From positions 1,030,333 to 1,094,332 of the forward strand of contig LNAC01000278.1 in NCBI GenBank assembly GCA_002007465.1: DNA of 64,000 bases. The letters run 5' to 3'. The position numbers and the translations under genes are program-made. Shown here piece by piece: positions 45,000 to 57,200 of the stretch. Source of the DNA: Ailurus styani (lineage: Eukaryota > Chordata > Mammalia > Carnivora > Ailuridae). The notes under the pieces were generated by a model. That model searched no databases and was not told where the DNA came from. It saw only the letters and a list, made by a program, of their open reading frames with translations. Position 1 is the stretch's first letter, and each line of letters opens with the position of its first letter.

Positions 45000-46614
45000 G
45001 TAAGTAAGATTAGTAATACTGAGCAATTGCAGAAAATAAGTTTTAAAAATGTTATACTTAATGAGTGTGCCCAGTTGAGGTTAAGATAAGGGGCAACTGA
45101 AGCCCCGTTTCCTATTCCTGCAAGCTGATTTTGATAGGAAAATTAAGGAAAATTCTTCTCTGAGAGGGAGCTTTTCATGTTTCCTGAAGAGAACTCTTTT
45201 GAGTCTCCAACCAGGTTAATGGTTCTCAAGCCGTCTGCTCCATGGACACTAGTATTTGATGAGTTAGAAAATGTTAAGTCATGGCAGTCTTTTCTTAATT
45301 CATGGAAAATTAAGTTAATGAATAGAATTTTTGTATTTGAATTTTTTTGTCCTCCACTATATTTTTTTCTTCTTAGGTTTTTGAAACTGGCAACCTAGCA
45401 ACAGGTAAAGGTGAAGTTGATTTTAATGGGGAAAAAAATGAAAAGTCACCTTTTGGTATCTGTAGATACAATTGCAAATATGGTCATTCTGTCTAGTAAA
45501 ATTGTTCTTAGACTGTAATATGGTATTTTAATATGAATTTAATATGAATTAAGTATTTCGGTATTTTAAGCTCTAATATAAAGGGCTTTGGTACAACATT
45601 AAAAAAACACCATAATGTAAGAAGTACATCTGAAGAAATTGGATCACTTTAGATCCTTCCCTAACCTTTGACTCATCCGCATATTACTTCTTTATTCTGC
45701 CTCTTCTGTGGCAACTTAAGTCTTCATGGCAAGGTGGAGGAGGTTGTCAACTACTGTGAGGAGTCTCTTTCTCTTGAGAATGTGGACATTCTTCTTACTT
45801 GTTAATAACTTTTCTTATGATGTTACGGTTCATGGTAGATGGGGTGCTTCTGTTCCTTCAGGAGGTTTCTATTTGATTTTCACAGAAAATTCCTCTTTGG
45901 CTTCTTTGATGTAGATTGCTTCCTCTTTGACCATCATTTTTTTTTGTTTCCTTGATGTCTTGGCATTAGTTTTGATTTCTGTCTATTGCCACAGTGATTT
46001 CCATCTCATATTAAGAGGACTTCATCTTTTCTCCCATTTCAGAGTAGGAAAGAGAGGACTCTTCCATATTCTTCCATGTTTTCAGGGAGGTAGCAGGCAT
46101 TTGGCATATATGTAATAAATGCCTTCCTTGCACAAGAAGGCTAACTTTATACTTGGCTATTGCTCACTCCAGGAGGAACTCGGTCCATACTTCCTATGTC
46201 TGAGGAGTGTACTAGCACTAGTCCTTGTGTAATGTCTACTCGAAGCCTTAAAATTCTAGTGGCAAACAACCTTTTTGACTCACCTGTTAATGAAGTAATT
46301 ATCTGTTAAGGTGGAGATCCTATGAAACCTCTTCCCTTATCCTCATATTCCTGCTCTCCTACTAAAACATGATAAAAAAGCATGCATACACTATCACTTA
46401 TACTTTATGATGAGGAATCTTCTTTTAGGTTATTTCATTTAAACTAAATTATAATTTTAGAAATTTCAGTTAAGTTTGAATAAAAGTTTTGAACTTACAC
46501 AATGTTATATATCAGTTACATCTCAAATAACAAAAATAATAGTAAAAGATATGATGGCCTTTCATCATGAAAAATGAAAAAAGTTTTCATTATGACTTTT
46601 TTTTTAAATTTCAG
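45000..46614 (+). other. ABCD3: Intron 13
   Basis: About 1.6 kb with no SINE. I recognise no repeat in it. Confidence 0.85.
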
Positions 46615-46706
46615 TTTTACTGCTCGGATAACAGAATTAATGCAAGTATTAAAGGATTTAAATCAAGGAAAATATGAGCGCACAATGGTCTCACAACAGG
46701 AAAGGG
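46615..46706 (+). CDS. ABCD3: ABCD3 exon 14
   Basis: 92 nt after acceptor AAATTTCAG, donor GTAAAT. It completes Gly and encodes FTARITELMQVLKDLNQGKY followed by ERTMVSQQER and one base of Gly (about residues 386-416). This is the linker from the membrane domain to the nucleotide-binding domain. Confidence 0.96.
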
Positions 46707-46787
46707 GTAAATATGAATGCACTAGGTCCCATAGTTTAAGTTTTGGCTGACATAATATGTTGCTCTAATACTTATTTTCCACCTAAG

Positions 46788-46863
46788 GTATTGAAGAAGG
46801 AGCACAAGTCATTCCCTTGATACCTGGTACTGGAGAAATCATCAATGCTGATAACATTATAAA
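46788..46863 (+). CDS. ABCD3: ABCD3 exon 15
   Basis: 76 nt after an 81-base intron, acceptor CCACCTAAG, donor GTATGT. It encodes the end of Gly, IEEGAQVIPLIPGTGEIINA and DNII plus two bases of Lys (about residues 417-441), the lead-in to the nucleotide-binding domain. Confidence 0.96.
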
Positions 46864-46988
46864 GTATGTATAGGAAAAGTTCTTTAGGACCATAAACATT
46901 TGTTAAACTGTGTAGTAGCATTCTCTTTCAGCTATGTTTGCTTAGCGTTTAATATAAAATTGTTATTTTTTATCAATTTCTTCTATAG

Positions 46989-47052
46989 ATTTGATCATGT
47001 TCCTTTAGCAACGCCAAATGGAGATATCTTGATCCGAGACCTTAATTTTGAA
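46989..47052 (+). CDS. ABCD3: ABCD3 exon 16 (start of nucleotide-binding domain)
   Basis: 64 nt after acceptor TTCTTCTATAG, donor GTAAGT, ending in phase 0. It encodes FDHVPLATPNGDILIRDLNF and E (about residues 442-462), the first strands of the ATP-binding core, including the A-loop region. Confidence 0.96.
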
Positions 47053-47223
47053 GTAAGTTATTAAATGATTGTATATAAGCTTAGATCAGATTTAAAATGT
47101 GAAATGAAAAGCTTGTCTGAATATGTAAAATAACTGTAAAGTTTGACTTAGTCTCTGAATCCACAAAATTCTTTTAAAAAGTAAGTCTTTGAAACACTTA
47201 GAAATCTATTTTTCTTAATTGTT

Positions 47224-47460
47224 AAGACTTTCAGGTTTCAGGGCGCCTGGGTGGCTCAGTGGGTTAAAGCCTCTGCCTTCGGCTCAGGTCATGATCTCAG
47301 GGTCCTGGGATTGAGGCCCGCATTGGGCTCTCTGCTTGGCAGAGAGCCTGCTTCCTCCTCTCTCTCTGCCTGCCTCTCTGCCTACTTGTGATCTTATCTC
47401 TCTCTCTCTGTCAAATAAATAAATAAAATCTTTAAAAAAAAAAAAGACTTTCAGGTTTCA
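47224..47460 (+). mobile_element. CAN-SINE 20 with 17-base perfect target duplications
   Basis: Sense, nearly consensus SINE at 47241-47443, flanked by AAGACTTTCAGGTTTCA at 47224-47240 and 47444-47460. The youngest-looking copy here. Confidence 0.95.
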
Positions 47461-47992
47461 GATATTATTATCAAAAAATCTTTTGCAAATAAGGTCTATC
47501 TCAAAAAAGCCATAGAAGATATAGTTGATTGTAATCTCTGGTGGGAAATGAATATTTCAAGATTCAATGTAATTTTAGTCTAAGTTGAAAAAAATTAGGG
47601 TTAGATATTGTTTTGACTGTGCAGGAGGATCTGTCCCCATACAAACCAAATATAGACTCTGTTCTCACTGAAAATAGTGGGGGAGCAACACAGTAGCACT
47701 GCAGTAACTTCTCATGCCAGGTGAAGAGTGATGCTGATTCAGTCTAGTCTCTTAATCAAATGGGAATATGGCAGACCCAATTAAAAAGAAAAAGCAGAAG
47801 AGGAGTATATTTATAGGATTGTGAGACACTCCCAGAACTAAGGGTTACTATTAGGATATATGTCTATTATGACTTTATGAGTAATTCAGATCAGAAAATC
47901 TTGATTAAAAAAAAAATCTTGATGATTAGTAACAGATTCCTACCATGCAGGCTGTCTCCCCAAGTCTAAAACCCACTAGATACCACTTTAGA

Positions 47993-48152
47993 ACTACACT
48001 GTCCAGTAGAACTGTTTGCAGTGATGGAAATGTTCTGTATATGTTTTGTCCAATATAGTAGCCACACTTGAAATTTAATTTTAATAAGTTATATCTTAAA
48101 TAGTTACATGTGACTGCCTAGTGGCTCCTGTATGGGTTGGCACAGCTCTAGA
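47993..48152 (+). repeat. DNA-transposon MITE
   Basis: The left part ACTGTCCAGTAGAACTG and the right part CATGTGACTGCCTAGTGGCT with GGTTGGCACAGCTCTAGAA correspond to the ends of an old MITE. The middle is deleted relative to the form I know. Confidence 0.5.
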
Positions 48153-49899
48153 ACTCCTCTCTCCCTGCCTACACTATGTATGTGACCTTCTGTAATTTGT
48201 ATTGTATGTGAAGATTCTTTTCAACTGCTTTTACTTTAGGAGTGTTGTCTGATAATTTATAAAATAAGTATAATTATTGAATTTGTTTTTAAATTGTTAT
48301 CTTAGGCAAGTCTTCAATTTTGTTATTCTTAGTAATGTATATTTTTAAAGTACATGTCAGCTTTCTTTTTAAGGAACTATAAAATAAAAAATGTTAGTTA
48401 TGCAAAGTACTTTGAACTTATTTGACAGTGGTTATTTATATATTACCATATTTATCTTCAAGAGAGGAAATACAAGAATATGTAGAGAAAATGGAAATAT
48501 AGTTGGTAAATATCGAATGACTCCCAAGTATTCCAGAAGTGTTGTCTCATTTAACTCTAGGTGCTCTAGTCAATTTGGTGTGCTCCCTTGGCACAGTAGG
48601 TAGCCACCCACCAGACTTGATTTCAGGGATAAAGCAGAGCTCAGAACCCCATCTTTGTTAGATTTTCAGTAGCTCTTATTGCCATTACCCCAGGGGGGAA
48701 AAGGGCAGCGAGATTTCTCCAGTAAACAGTCCTCTTGGCCCTTTCTCCCACTTTCCCTCACTCTGTCTTTATGCAAATATAGGTTCCACTAACAATACAG
48801 ATGTATAAATAGATTAAGCATAGTGAGAAGGTGTTCTTTGGGATCTGTATGTACAGATACATAGAACAGGTAAGATGATTATCATCTGTGATATTCACTT
48901 TGTTACATGGTTACCACAGTGAAGGTGTCACTTTCCTGTCCAGAAGCTCTTCCTTTTAAAGCCCTTATGTTTGGATTTAGTATACGTCTAGTCATCAGTC
49001 CCTGTAACTTCACTTTTGTAGTCTCAAACCCTTCACTTTCTTGCTGTTAATTTGGTTTCAGTAGGAAAGTCCTATTTGAGTCCCTAGTTATGCCCCTGCT
49101 TGTTCACGGTTTGTTTTTTTTTTTGTTTGTTTGTTTTTTTGGTTTTTTTTACTTTGTGATCATGTTCTCTATCACCTGTTGTCTATCTTGTTAACTCTTA
49201 CTTTGTCTTCTCTTCCAATGGAAACTGTTTCTTTGACTTCTGTTCTTTGGGTCTTCTGTAATGAATTCCTCTTCTGTCTCACTCTGATTTAAGGTATTTT
49301 AAGTTCAACTTGACCTTTTTCCATTTATTCAGTCTTTCCATCATTTTTCTTAGCATAGCCTTCCTTTATTTAACACACATCCTTCAGTTCCCTTTGGTTA
49401 TTTTCTACCCATTTGGCTTATTCGAAAATAAGGATATCTTTCACCTAGAAGGAGGCATAATAACACAGACTTGGTCACCAAAAAACAAATTTGTAATGCT
49501 TTATGACTATTTTATCTTTTATTTTACATAATAACAAAATAATATAAGCTTCTTCGGGATTGGACATTTTATACCTAATTCCTTTATAAACTCCCCCAGC
49601 ACAGACATATTTATTTATCTAGATGTAGACTGAGGGGACCCTAAGAGATTAATGACTTGTAGGTTATAATGTGGGTGTTTAAAATAGTACTTTGTAAGTT
49701 ATTCAAATTTTTACCTTCTTAGTAAGGCACATTCTGATATTTAAGGAAGCCTGTGAGTCTTCATAAGCAGCATACTTTTGTATAATCTTTTACATAAGTC
49801 ATTTATTTGTAGAACTATTTTTATGACATTATTAAGGTAAATTCTAAAGAAGTTGATTTATCAAAAAGGCTTATATGGGGGTATTTTAATTGGTAAAAA

Positions 49900-50175
49900 T
49901 ATAGTGGTACATCATATGTGGAATTTAGGAAACAAAACAGATGAACATTAGAGCATTAGGGAAAGGGAAAAAAAGAGGGAGGCAAACCATTAAACAAGAC
50001 TCAACTATAGAGAATAAACTGAGGTTTGCTGGAGAGGAGAAGAGTGGGGAATGGGTGATGGGTGTCAAGGGGGGGCACTTGTGATGAGCACTGGGTGCCT
50101 TACGTAAGTGATGAATCACTGGATTCTACTCCTGAAACTAATACTACACTATATATTAACTAAACTTTAAATAAG
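49900..50175 (+). mobile_element. Carnivore L1 3' end, 5'-truncated
   Basis: GATGAGCACTGGGTGCCTTA, GTGATGAATCACTGGATTCT and GAAACTAATACTACACTATA are the L1 3' end of carnivores. The tail is TTTAAATAA. The flanks ATAGTGGTACA (about 49900-49912) and ATAGTGATACA (about 50200) could be an imperfect target duplication. Confidence 0.75.
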
Positions 50176-50739
50176 ACTTCAAACATTAAAGGAAAAAATA
50201 GTGATACAAAGCATCTGTTGATCTATTAAACCAGTCCAGGAACCTCAGTAATACAGTGTTATTAATAAGTTAATTTTCAGTAAAAGTTTCCCTTATCTTT
50301 AGTCTTAATTTAACCTGGGGGGAATAAAAACATTTAAAAAAAATTTTTACTACAGAAAAACTGTTGCTTTATTATCATGACTGATGTCATAATTGGAAGT
50401 TTGTCCAACATTACCAAAAGCCATGGGGGTAAAGTTATGCGGAATCTAAGACATTTGAGCATTAAAGAGAATGCCTACAGATATCTCTTAAGTCTAGTTA
50501 TTATGTTTGCAGATCATCATGTATTTGGTTTTTGGGTTTCCTGGCTTATTGTAACAAGTAGTATGAAGAAGTATTGGCTATCAGTGAAAACCACAATAGG
50601 AACAGTTAGGAACAGAAGATAGTATATATGGCTGACATTCTTCAAAGCATAGTAGTAGGGGACCATTTAATTAACAGCTCTGAACTCTGAGAGCTCAGGA
50701 TATCACTATTATAGTAAAGTAAAATTATTATATATAATC

Positions 50740-50910
50740 GAAGTATTCACTATACTCAATTTTAATAGGAAAAGGTAGTAAGTAGGTAATTGCTTAGGAA
50801 GAAGTCTCAGGAATATTCACTGTCTTCAGTTTCACAGGAACTTGAATTATCAGGAATATTCATAATGTTTGGTTTCATAGGAAAAGGTAATAGGTAATTG
50901 CTTGGGAAGT
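50740..50910 (+). repeat. Degenerate local repeat region
   Basis: TAGGAAAAGGTA plus GGTAATTGCTTAGGAAG near 50766-50805 recurs as TAGGAAAAGGTA plus GGTAATTGCTTGGGAAG near 50878-50910. CAGGAATATTCA occurs at both ends of the intervening unit. Confidence 0.7.
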
Positions 50911-51070
50911 CCATCAAAAAGATTCTCTAAAATGATTTCTCAGAAAAAGGGGCAGTTTATTTTTCTGGAAAAATCATTCCCTGTAGTTTATTCTCTAATT
51001 GACATGCATATGATGTGGCATTTTATTATAGATAAGTTATGTAGTAGGCTAGTAATTCTCAACGTTTTTT

Positions 51071-51332
51071 AGAAGCTCATTCTTTTTTTTTTATTTTAAT
51101 AAGATTTATTTATTTGAGAACAAGAGAGAGAGAGAGAGAATGAGAGACAGAGAGCTGGGGTAGAGGCAGAGGGAGAGGGAGAAAGAGAATCCTGAAGCAG
51201 ACTCCCCAGTGAGTGTGGAGTCCAACAGCAGGGTGGATGTCATGACCCTGAGATCATGACCTGAGCTGAAATCAAGAGTCAGCTGCCCAGATGACCCAGC
51301 CACCCACGTGCCCAGAAACTCATTCTTTTTTT
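51071..51332 (-). mobile_element. CAN-SINE 21
   Basis: Antisense SINE from AAGATTTATTTATTTGAGAA to GCCACCCACGTGCCC. AGAAGCTCATTCTTTTTTT (51071 on) and AGAAACTCATTCTTTTTTT (51314 on) are its duplications, one mismatch. Confidence 0.9.
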
Positions 51333-51850
51333 ATTGTGGTAAAATATCTATAACATAAAATTTACCCCTTTCATCCATTAAATTTTTTTTTATTGTGGCA
51401 AAATGTACATAACATAAAATGTATTCTTTTAACCATTTTTTTAAGCACAGTGTTGTGCAACCATTACCACTAACCATCCCCAGGACTCTTTCATCATAAC
51501 AAATAGAAACTCTATACCCATTATTAAAAACAGTAACTCCTCATCCCCACTCCACCCCCAGCCCCTGGTTAACTACTGTTCTGCTTTATGGATATAACTG
51601 TTCTAGGGACTTCATATAAGTGGAGTCATGCAGTAGTTGTCCTTTTATGTCTAGCTTATTTCACTTAGCTCGATATGTCTTCAGGGTTCATCTGTGTTCT
51701 AGCATGTGTCAGAATTTCATTTTCAAGGCTGAGTACTCTTCTATTGTATGTATAGACCACATTTTGTTTATCCGTTAGTCCTCTTCAGTTGCTTTCACCT
51801 TTGGCTATTGGGAATAATGCTGATGGCTCTGTGTTTCATCAGAATAAAAG
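51330..51850 (-). repeat. Old L1 3' UTR, antisense
   Basis: AAATGTACATAACATAAAAT, TTGTGCAACCATTACCACTA and CATATAAGTGGAGTCATGCA are the reverse complement of old mammalian L1 3' sequence, seen also at 17504-18055. Confidence 0.7.
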
Positions 51851-51899
51851 GTAGTCCTTTCAGTGACTCCCAGTGCCCTGTAGTGCCTCTTTTCTGTTT

Positions 51900-52310
51900 T
51901 TTGACCAGGACAGGTACATTCCTGTCTCAGTGCCTTTGAACCAGCTTTTTGTGGGTGGGGTTGGGCTGGAGCCATCTTCCTCCAGAAAACTCCTCTAATT
52001 CACACCATTCAAAGTTGCCCAGTTACCATTTTCAATGAGACCTGGCCTCACTACCTTAAAAATGTAACCTCCCCTACCCACTCCCAAATTTCCTTACCTT
52101 GATATATATTTTTTCTCCATAACACTTATTTTCTAATATACTATTTAATTTACTCATTTATTGTGTGTATTCTTTATTATATGTCTCTCCTACTAGAATA
52201 TAAAATGGTAAGGGCAGGTTTTGTTGGTTTTTTTTTCTTTTATTGATGTAGCCCTATTACCTAGAGCAGAGCCTGACACTGAGCATTCAATAAATATTCA
52301 CTGAGTTAAA
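51900..52310 (+). repeat. L2-like fragment
   Basis: CTCTCCTACTAGAATATAAA, GGTAAGGGCAGGTTTTG and CATTCAATAAATATTCACTG follow the L2 3' end. Confidence 0.5.
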
Positions 52311-53189
52311 TAATAGGAATGTAGGGCCTCATCAGTTAAGAAAAATTGTCAAAGGCAGGTTCCACAACCAGAGTAACTCACATCTTTGTTGTCTTTTTTC
52401 CTGACTGCTGTGATACACTTCTGTGTGATGTTGTGAGCTGGAATTGTAACCCAGGTTTCTGATTCTTCACAGTGTTGATTAAATACTTACATGAGACTAT
52501 AAGCTCAGAACTTAACCACTTTTGATCACATTTTCTCATTTAACTTTACATCATTGCAGAGCGATGTGGTGGCACTTGTAAATATTTATAATATATATAT
52601 ATATATATACTTGTAAGAACCTGATCTATAGAAACGTTTCTTACTAATACATAAATTTTCTCACTGGTTCTGGTTTATTGCAGTATTATCTAAAAGAGCA
52701 AAGCAAATACAAATGACCTAAATATTTAACGAAAAGGAAATTTTTAAATAAATTATGGTATGTTCTTAGAATGGAATACACTGTAGGCATTAAAAAAAAT
52801 AGAATGGGAGGAATCTGAATATACTGACTTGGAAGAATATTTGTGATATATTGTTAAATAGTAACATGTAGAATATATATTGTATGATTTCATTTTTTAA
52901 AAAAAAAGACCATATACACACATACTTGTTTTTGAGAATCCTCAAAATTTATAAGCTGTTGTTCTGGGTTCTGATTGATTTTACTCTGATTTTTAAATGA
53001 AAAAATGAGTAAAATTTGAAAGTAAACAAAAGTGAAAGGTCTCTAAAACCATACCCTCCACTGCTTCTATCTGTTACCACATTTATAGACAAAACAGAAA
53101 GCTTATCATTAGCAAAGAACAATATGACTCTAAGGAAATGTTCACTGAGTATATATTCACTATTAATTCATAGACTGATTTTCTTTCAG

Positions 53190-53267
53190 GTTCGATCTGG
53201 GGCCAATGTTTTAATTTGTGGTCCAAATGGCTGTGGGAAGAGTTCACTTTTCCGTGTTCTTGGAGAA
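53190..53267 (+). CDS. ABCD3: ABCD3 exon 17 (Walker A)
   Basis: 78 nt, 26 codons, phase 0 at both ends, acceptor TTTCTTTCAG and donor GTAAGT. It encodes VRSGANVLICGPNGCGKSSL followed by FRVLGE (about residues 463-488). GPNGCGKS is the Walker A P-loop, and its lysine contacts the ATP phosphates. Confidence 0.98.
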
Positions 53268-53373
53268 GTAAGTACAAGTGGGCCTCCAGATTTTGCAGTC
53301 TTGTTTTGCCATACAATCTACCACATTGTGAAATTGACAACTGCTCTCCTCCCCACTCCTTTTCCTTTTATAG

Positions 53374-53439
53374 TTATGGCCTCTTTTTGGAGGATGTCTG
53401 ACTAAACCTGAGAGAGGAAAGTTATTTTATGTTCCTCAG
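53374..53439 (+). CDS. ABCD3: ABCD3 exon 18
   Basis: 66 nt, 22 codons, phase 0, acceptor CTTTTATAG and donor GTAAGA. It encodes LWPLFGGCLTKPERGKLFYV followed by PQ (about residues 489-510). The final Gln is the Q-loop residue. The eighth codon is TGT (Cys), where the human protein as I recall it has Arg. Confidence 0.97.
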
Positions 53440-53556
53440 GTAAGACCTTATTTCAGTTATTTTGTAATCTTTGATGTAAAGATCTCTTAATTTATTTTTT
53501 AAAAAGTCACTTAAAAAAAAAGTCACTTACAATGATTTTTGCTCTGTCGCTATCAG

Positions 53557-53646
53557 AGACCTTATATGACTCTTGGAACACTTCGAGACCAAGTGATATA
53601 TCCAGATGGAAGAGAAGATCAGAAAAGGAAGGGGATATCTGATCTA
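53557..53646 (+). CDS. ABCD3: ABCD3 exon 19
   Basis: 90 nt, 30 codons, phase 0, acceptor GCTATCAG and donor GTAAGG. It encodes [20 protein letters not shown] followed by [10 protein letters not shown] (about residues 511-540). [17 protein letters not shown] directly follows the Q-loop and is a hallmark of ABC-D proteins. Confidence 0.98.
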
Positions 53647-54125
53647 GTAAGGAAATGTTTATGTCCTAGACCTACTGGAAATACTCCATTTCAGATTCTT
53701 TATCTTAATCAGATTCGTTAAATATTTTAACTGCCAGGTAGTTTATCCTACCCTGAAAAACCTTCTAAAACCTTGTCATTAATTTTAACTTTACAAGCTG
53801 AGGTAAGATGTTATTTATCTGCTTAAATATGGCTTAGTGAGTATTTAACCTTGTCTCCATACACTATTTTTTGTTCTCTTTTCTCATTGCTCTCATCCTT
53901 TAATTATGTACAGTAGTGTTATTTAAACTACTAGATATGTCTTGTCAGAATTAGTGTAGATAGGAAGTGAGGGTTCAGTTTGTGTCAGGCTATCTTTGTG
54001 TCATATTGTTTTGTGCAGTGATATTGGCAATACAATTATAGTGATTCTAGTTTAAAAAATAAAGCAAGACAGAGAATTTTGGCTGACATTAAGTTTGATT
54101 TCACCTTTAATCATTGTGCTAAAAG
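53647..54125 (+). other. ABCD3: Intron 19
   Basis: 479 bases, AT-rich, with no repeat recognised. Confidence 0.9.
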
Positions 54126-54245
54126 GTACTAAAGGAATACTTAGATAATGTCCAGTTGGGTCATATCCTTGAACGTGAAGGAGGCTGGGACAGTGTTCAG
54201 GATTGGATGGATGTCCTCAGTGGTGGAGAGAAACAAAGAATGGCG
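54126..54245 (+). CDS. ABCD3: ABCD3 exon 20 (ABC signature)
   Basis: 120 nt, 40 codons, phase 0, acceptor GTGCTAAAAG (a weak pyrimidine tract) and donor GTAAGT. It starts [20 protein letters not shown] and ends [12 protein letters not shown] (about residues 541-580). LSGGEKQR is the ABC signature that completes the ATP site of the partner subunit. Confidence 0.98.
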
Positions 54246-57200
54246 GTAAGTATACTTTGAACACATTAGCATGACAGTGTAACTGGTTGCATAAAGTCAC
54301 TTTTAGAGTCCAGTATTTTGATTATTTTTATTAATTGATTAATTGAAATTATTTTAATCTTTTAATTTAGCAGTTATAGTACAGATTAGCTTAAATCATA
54401 ATAGAAGTGCTTGAAAATGTATAACTTGCATGTGCATTTAGAATTCTGAAAAATTCATAAGTTTTCCGCTTATATGCTATTAATCCATTGGGGATTAATT
54501 AAAGTGGGGGGGACTTTCTAGCATATTGATCCTGGGTTATATGGTAGTCCAAGATGTCTTAATATCTTTTCCCTTCTGACCCCTCACTGAAGCTGTTCTC
54601 TCTGAAGTATCTGAAGGTGTTAGAGATGATCCAGTCTGTGTTCCCACTTTATTCTGCTCCTGCCCTCCCCTCTACCATTATATCTATCCTGGTTTCAGGG
54701 TTCAGTATCTACTACACAGAGTTATTTAGAATTTTTACATTTTCCTAATAGAAGCATTTGAAAAGAACTGTTTTAATTTTATGACTTGTCTAAACTTATT
54801 CCTGACCAAACATGACTACGTAACACTGCCTATTAAGAGTGATACCTTGAATACTCTCTTAAGAGGGTTAACTTATAAAGAGTCATTTTCTAACTCTGCA
54901 TTCCATAGTTTGAGCAGCTGCAGAGGAATTTTTTTTTTCCCAGAGTATTAACCTTGAGGGAATTAGAAAAAGCTGTAACCAGAGAAAAACAGCAAAAGAA
55001 ATGGCTTATTGCTGAATTGCTTACTCATTATCTTTAAATTATATTCTCCCTTTTTTATTGTCTCTTATTCCCTGATAGCGCATGTTATTTTTCCCAGAAC
55101 ATATCCATTCTGTATGAACTTAATGTCAGCGTGATCTTGTCATTTGTCTGGCTAGTGCTGGAACATGAGATTAATCTATAGAGTGAAGAATGAATCATAA
55201 ACAAAAGAAAAGAGATGTCAGCTATACGCAAAGTGGAAATTCGGTGGCAGGAGTAAGAATTTGAAGTGATTGAGGTTTCTGGAATCAATTTGAAGATGAC
55301 TATAGATATAACTGCAAGTCAAGAGAATAAGTTTCAGTTACTATGACTTCAAAGAAAATGGAAGGATAGGTCAAGATTCACAAAGGCACACAGTGTAAAT
55401 CCAGAAAAAGAAAAATAAATGTACTTAACTAAGGAATCCTGTGTAGGGGGTATAAATGTATATCCTCTGTAGGGGGTATAAAGAGGGGATAGTTTTTATC
55501 TGAAGATAAGAAATTCAAGGCCTAGAGGAGTGAGGGGATATCTTGGAGGAAAGGGAAGGAGTGGAAGGAGGAGCTCTATAAAGCTAGATGAACCATGATA
55601 GAGTTGGTTGGGAAATGGAGAAACTCACCCATGGCACTGCTGCACGACCAAGCCATTGGCAGGTATGTTCTGTATAGACCAATATTTGGAGAATTGGTTG
55701 TGAAATTTAAAAGAGAGCATATTGTTTTGCTACCGTCAGAAGGTTTGTGGGGAGACAGGGAAGGCTAATATAACACATGTCTAGGCTGATGAAATTGGGT
55801 GAAATTTGTGTATGGTCATTTAAATGTTCTTACAGTTTTGGGATAGGCTTGAAATTTGCAAAGTAAAAAATGAGGGAAGTGAGGACATAATTTTATAAAT
55901 TATAAAAATGGTAATTTTTTAGGAAGAACGGACTTGAAAGCTCTAACCACCCAAAACAGTGAATATGTAAGAGTGGAGGTTGGTTGGTGTAAACAGGTGA
56001 AACAAGGGAACTTTTGGATAAGGAAAGTCAGGTTTGAATTGGAGGGAATGGAGTAATACTGAATAAAAGGGAGGTCTGGTGAACACATTTCTAAAATTCC
56101 TTGAGGAATGGGAGTAAATGTAGGAAAATAAGATCATTGTTCCATAATTTTAGTGAAAAAACTTAATCACAGTATAATTTCCACAGAGTTCACTACTAGC
56201 TGGGAGTGTACTCTTTGCAAGGCACTGAGATAGGTGCCTGCCCTTAATAATCTAGGTAGGAGATCCAGGTATTCTCAACTAACTGTAACACAAGGCAGTC
56301 TTCAATTATATCTATAAAGAAAGTACACTGAAATAATGATGAGGGAAGCAATGGGTTTGAATGGCAGACTGTATGTAATTCTCCCAACAGACAGGGGAAA
56401 GATTTGTAGGATCTAAGCAGCCTCCTAATGCCACGTGGCTACTGAGTGGCAGAATGGAGGTTCAAGTGTGGGTGGGTCTGACGTCAGACTTCTTGCTCCT
56501 GACCAGTACATTATATAGCCTCTGGTGTGCAGGTGGCTGTCTATCCAGTTCTCTTCTCTCACTGCCCCTCAGAGTCTCAAGTAACATTTTCCTTACCTCC
56601 ATTGCACCCCTTTGGGCCCAGCCATTACGAGCCAGGGTTGCTCGACCCAGTATCGTAAGTTGCGGTATCTTATTTCTCTGACTGATAGTTCTCTTTCCCG
56701 CTCCACTCTACTTGTTATTCCTATTTAGTCGTGTTTTTTTTAAATTATGAATTATGAAAAAGTATATAAGATAGAAAAAGTTGGAATATTTATAAAAGTA
56801 TAGAGAAGGGCCAAAACCCCTTACTAGAGATAGCACTGTCATAAAATTGTTAGTGTTTTTTAAAACCAATTTTGTAATTAATTCTTTTTCTTAACCTAAT
56901 CGGCAACTGTCTCCCTTCTTCAGACTAGCAGATATCTTGAATGTTGACCCCTGCCTTTTCTTATGATTGATAGTCCCCTTTTGACTCTGCCTCCTTTCCT
57001 GTCCAGTACAGACTTACTAATCCAGGGCCTGGCACTTAGGAGGTACTCAGGAGGTATTTCTTAAAGGAATGAACAAATGCTTCTTTTCCCTTAACTTCCT
57101 TTCCCACTTTTGGTTTCCTCATATCAGCTCACCTTCAGCCCAAGAGCGGTTCTTTGCCTTGGTGTTTCTGTATATAGGCTTCTGAGCGCCGCTGAAAGAT

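Larger units (their letters stand above)
47053..53189 (+). other. ABCD3: Intron 16
   Basis: About 6.1 kb separating the first nucleotide-binding-domain exon from Walker A. It holds a SINE with 17-base duplications (47224-47460), a DNA-transposon MITE (47993-48152), an L1 3' end on the + strand (49900-50175), a degenerate tandem region (50740-50910), a SINE (51083-51313), an antisense old L1 (51330-51850), an L2-like stretch (51900-52305) and a short TA repeat near 52590-52610. 48160-49890 is unassigned. Confidence 0.85.

Noticed and set aside
53016..53405. 129-codon open frame containing GPNGCGKS
   Set aside because: Only 53190-53267 is real (exon 17). The rest is intron read-through on both sides.
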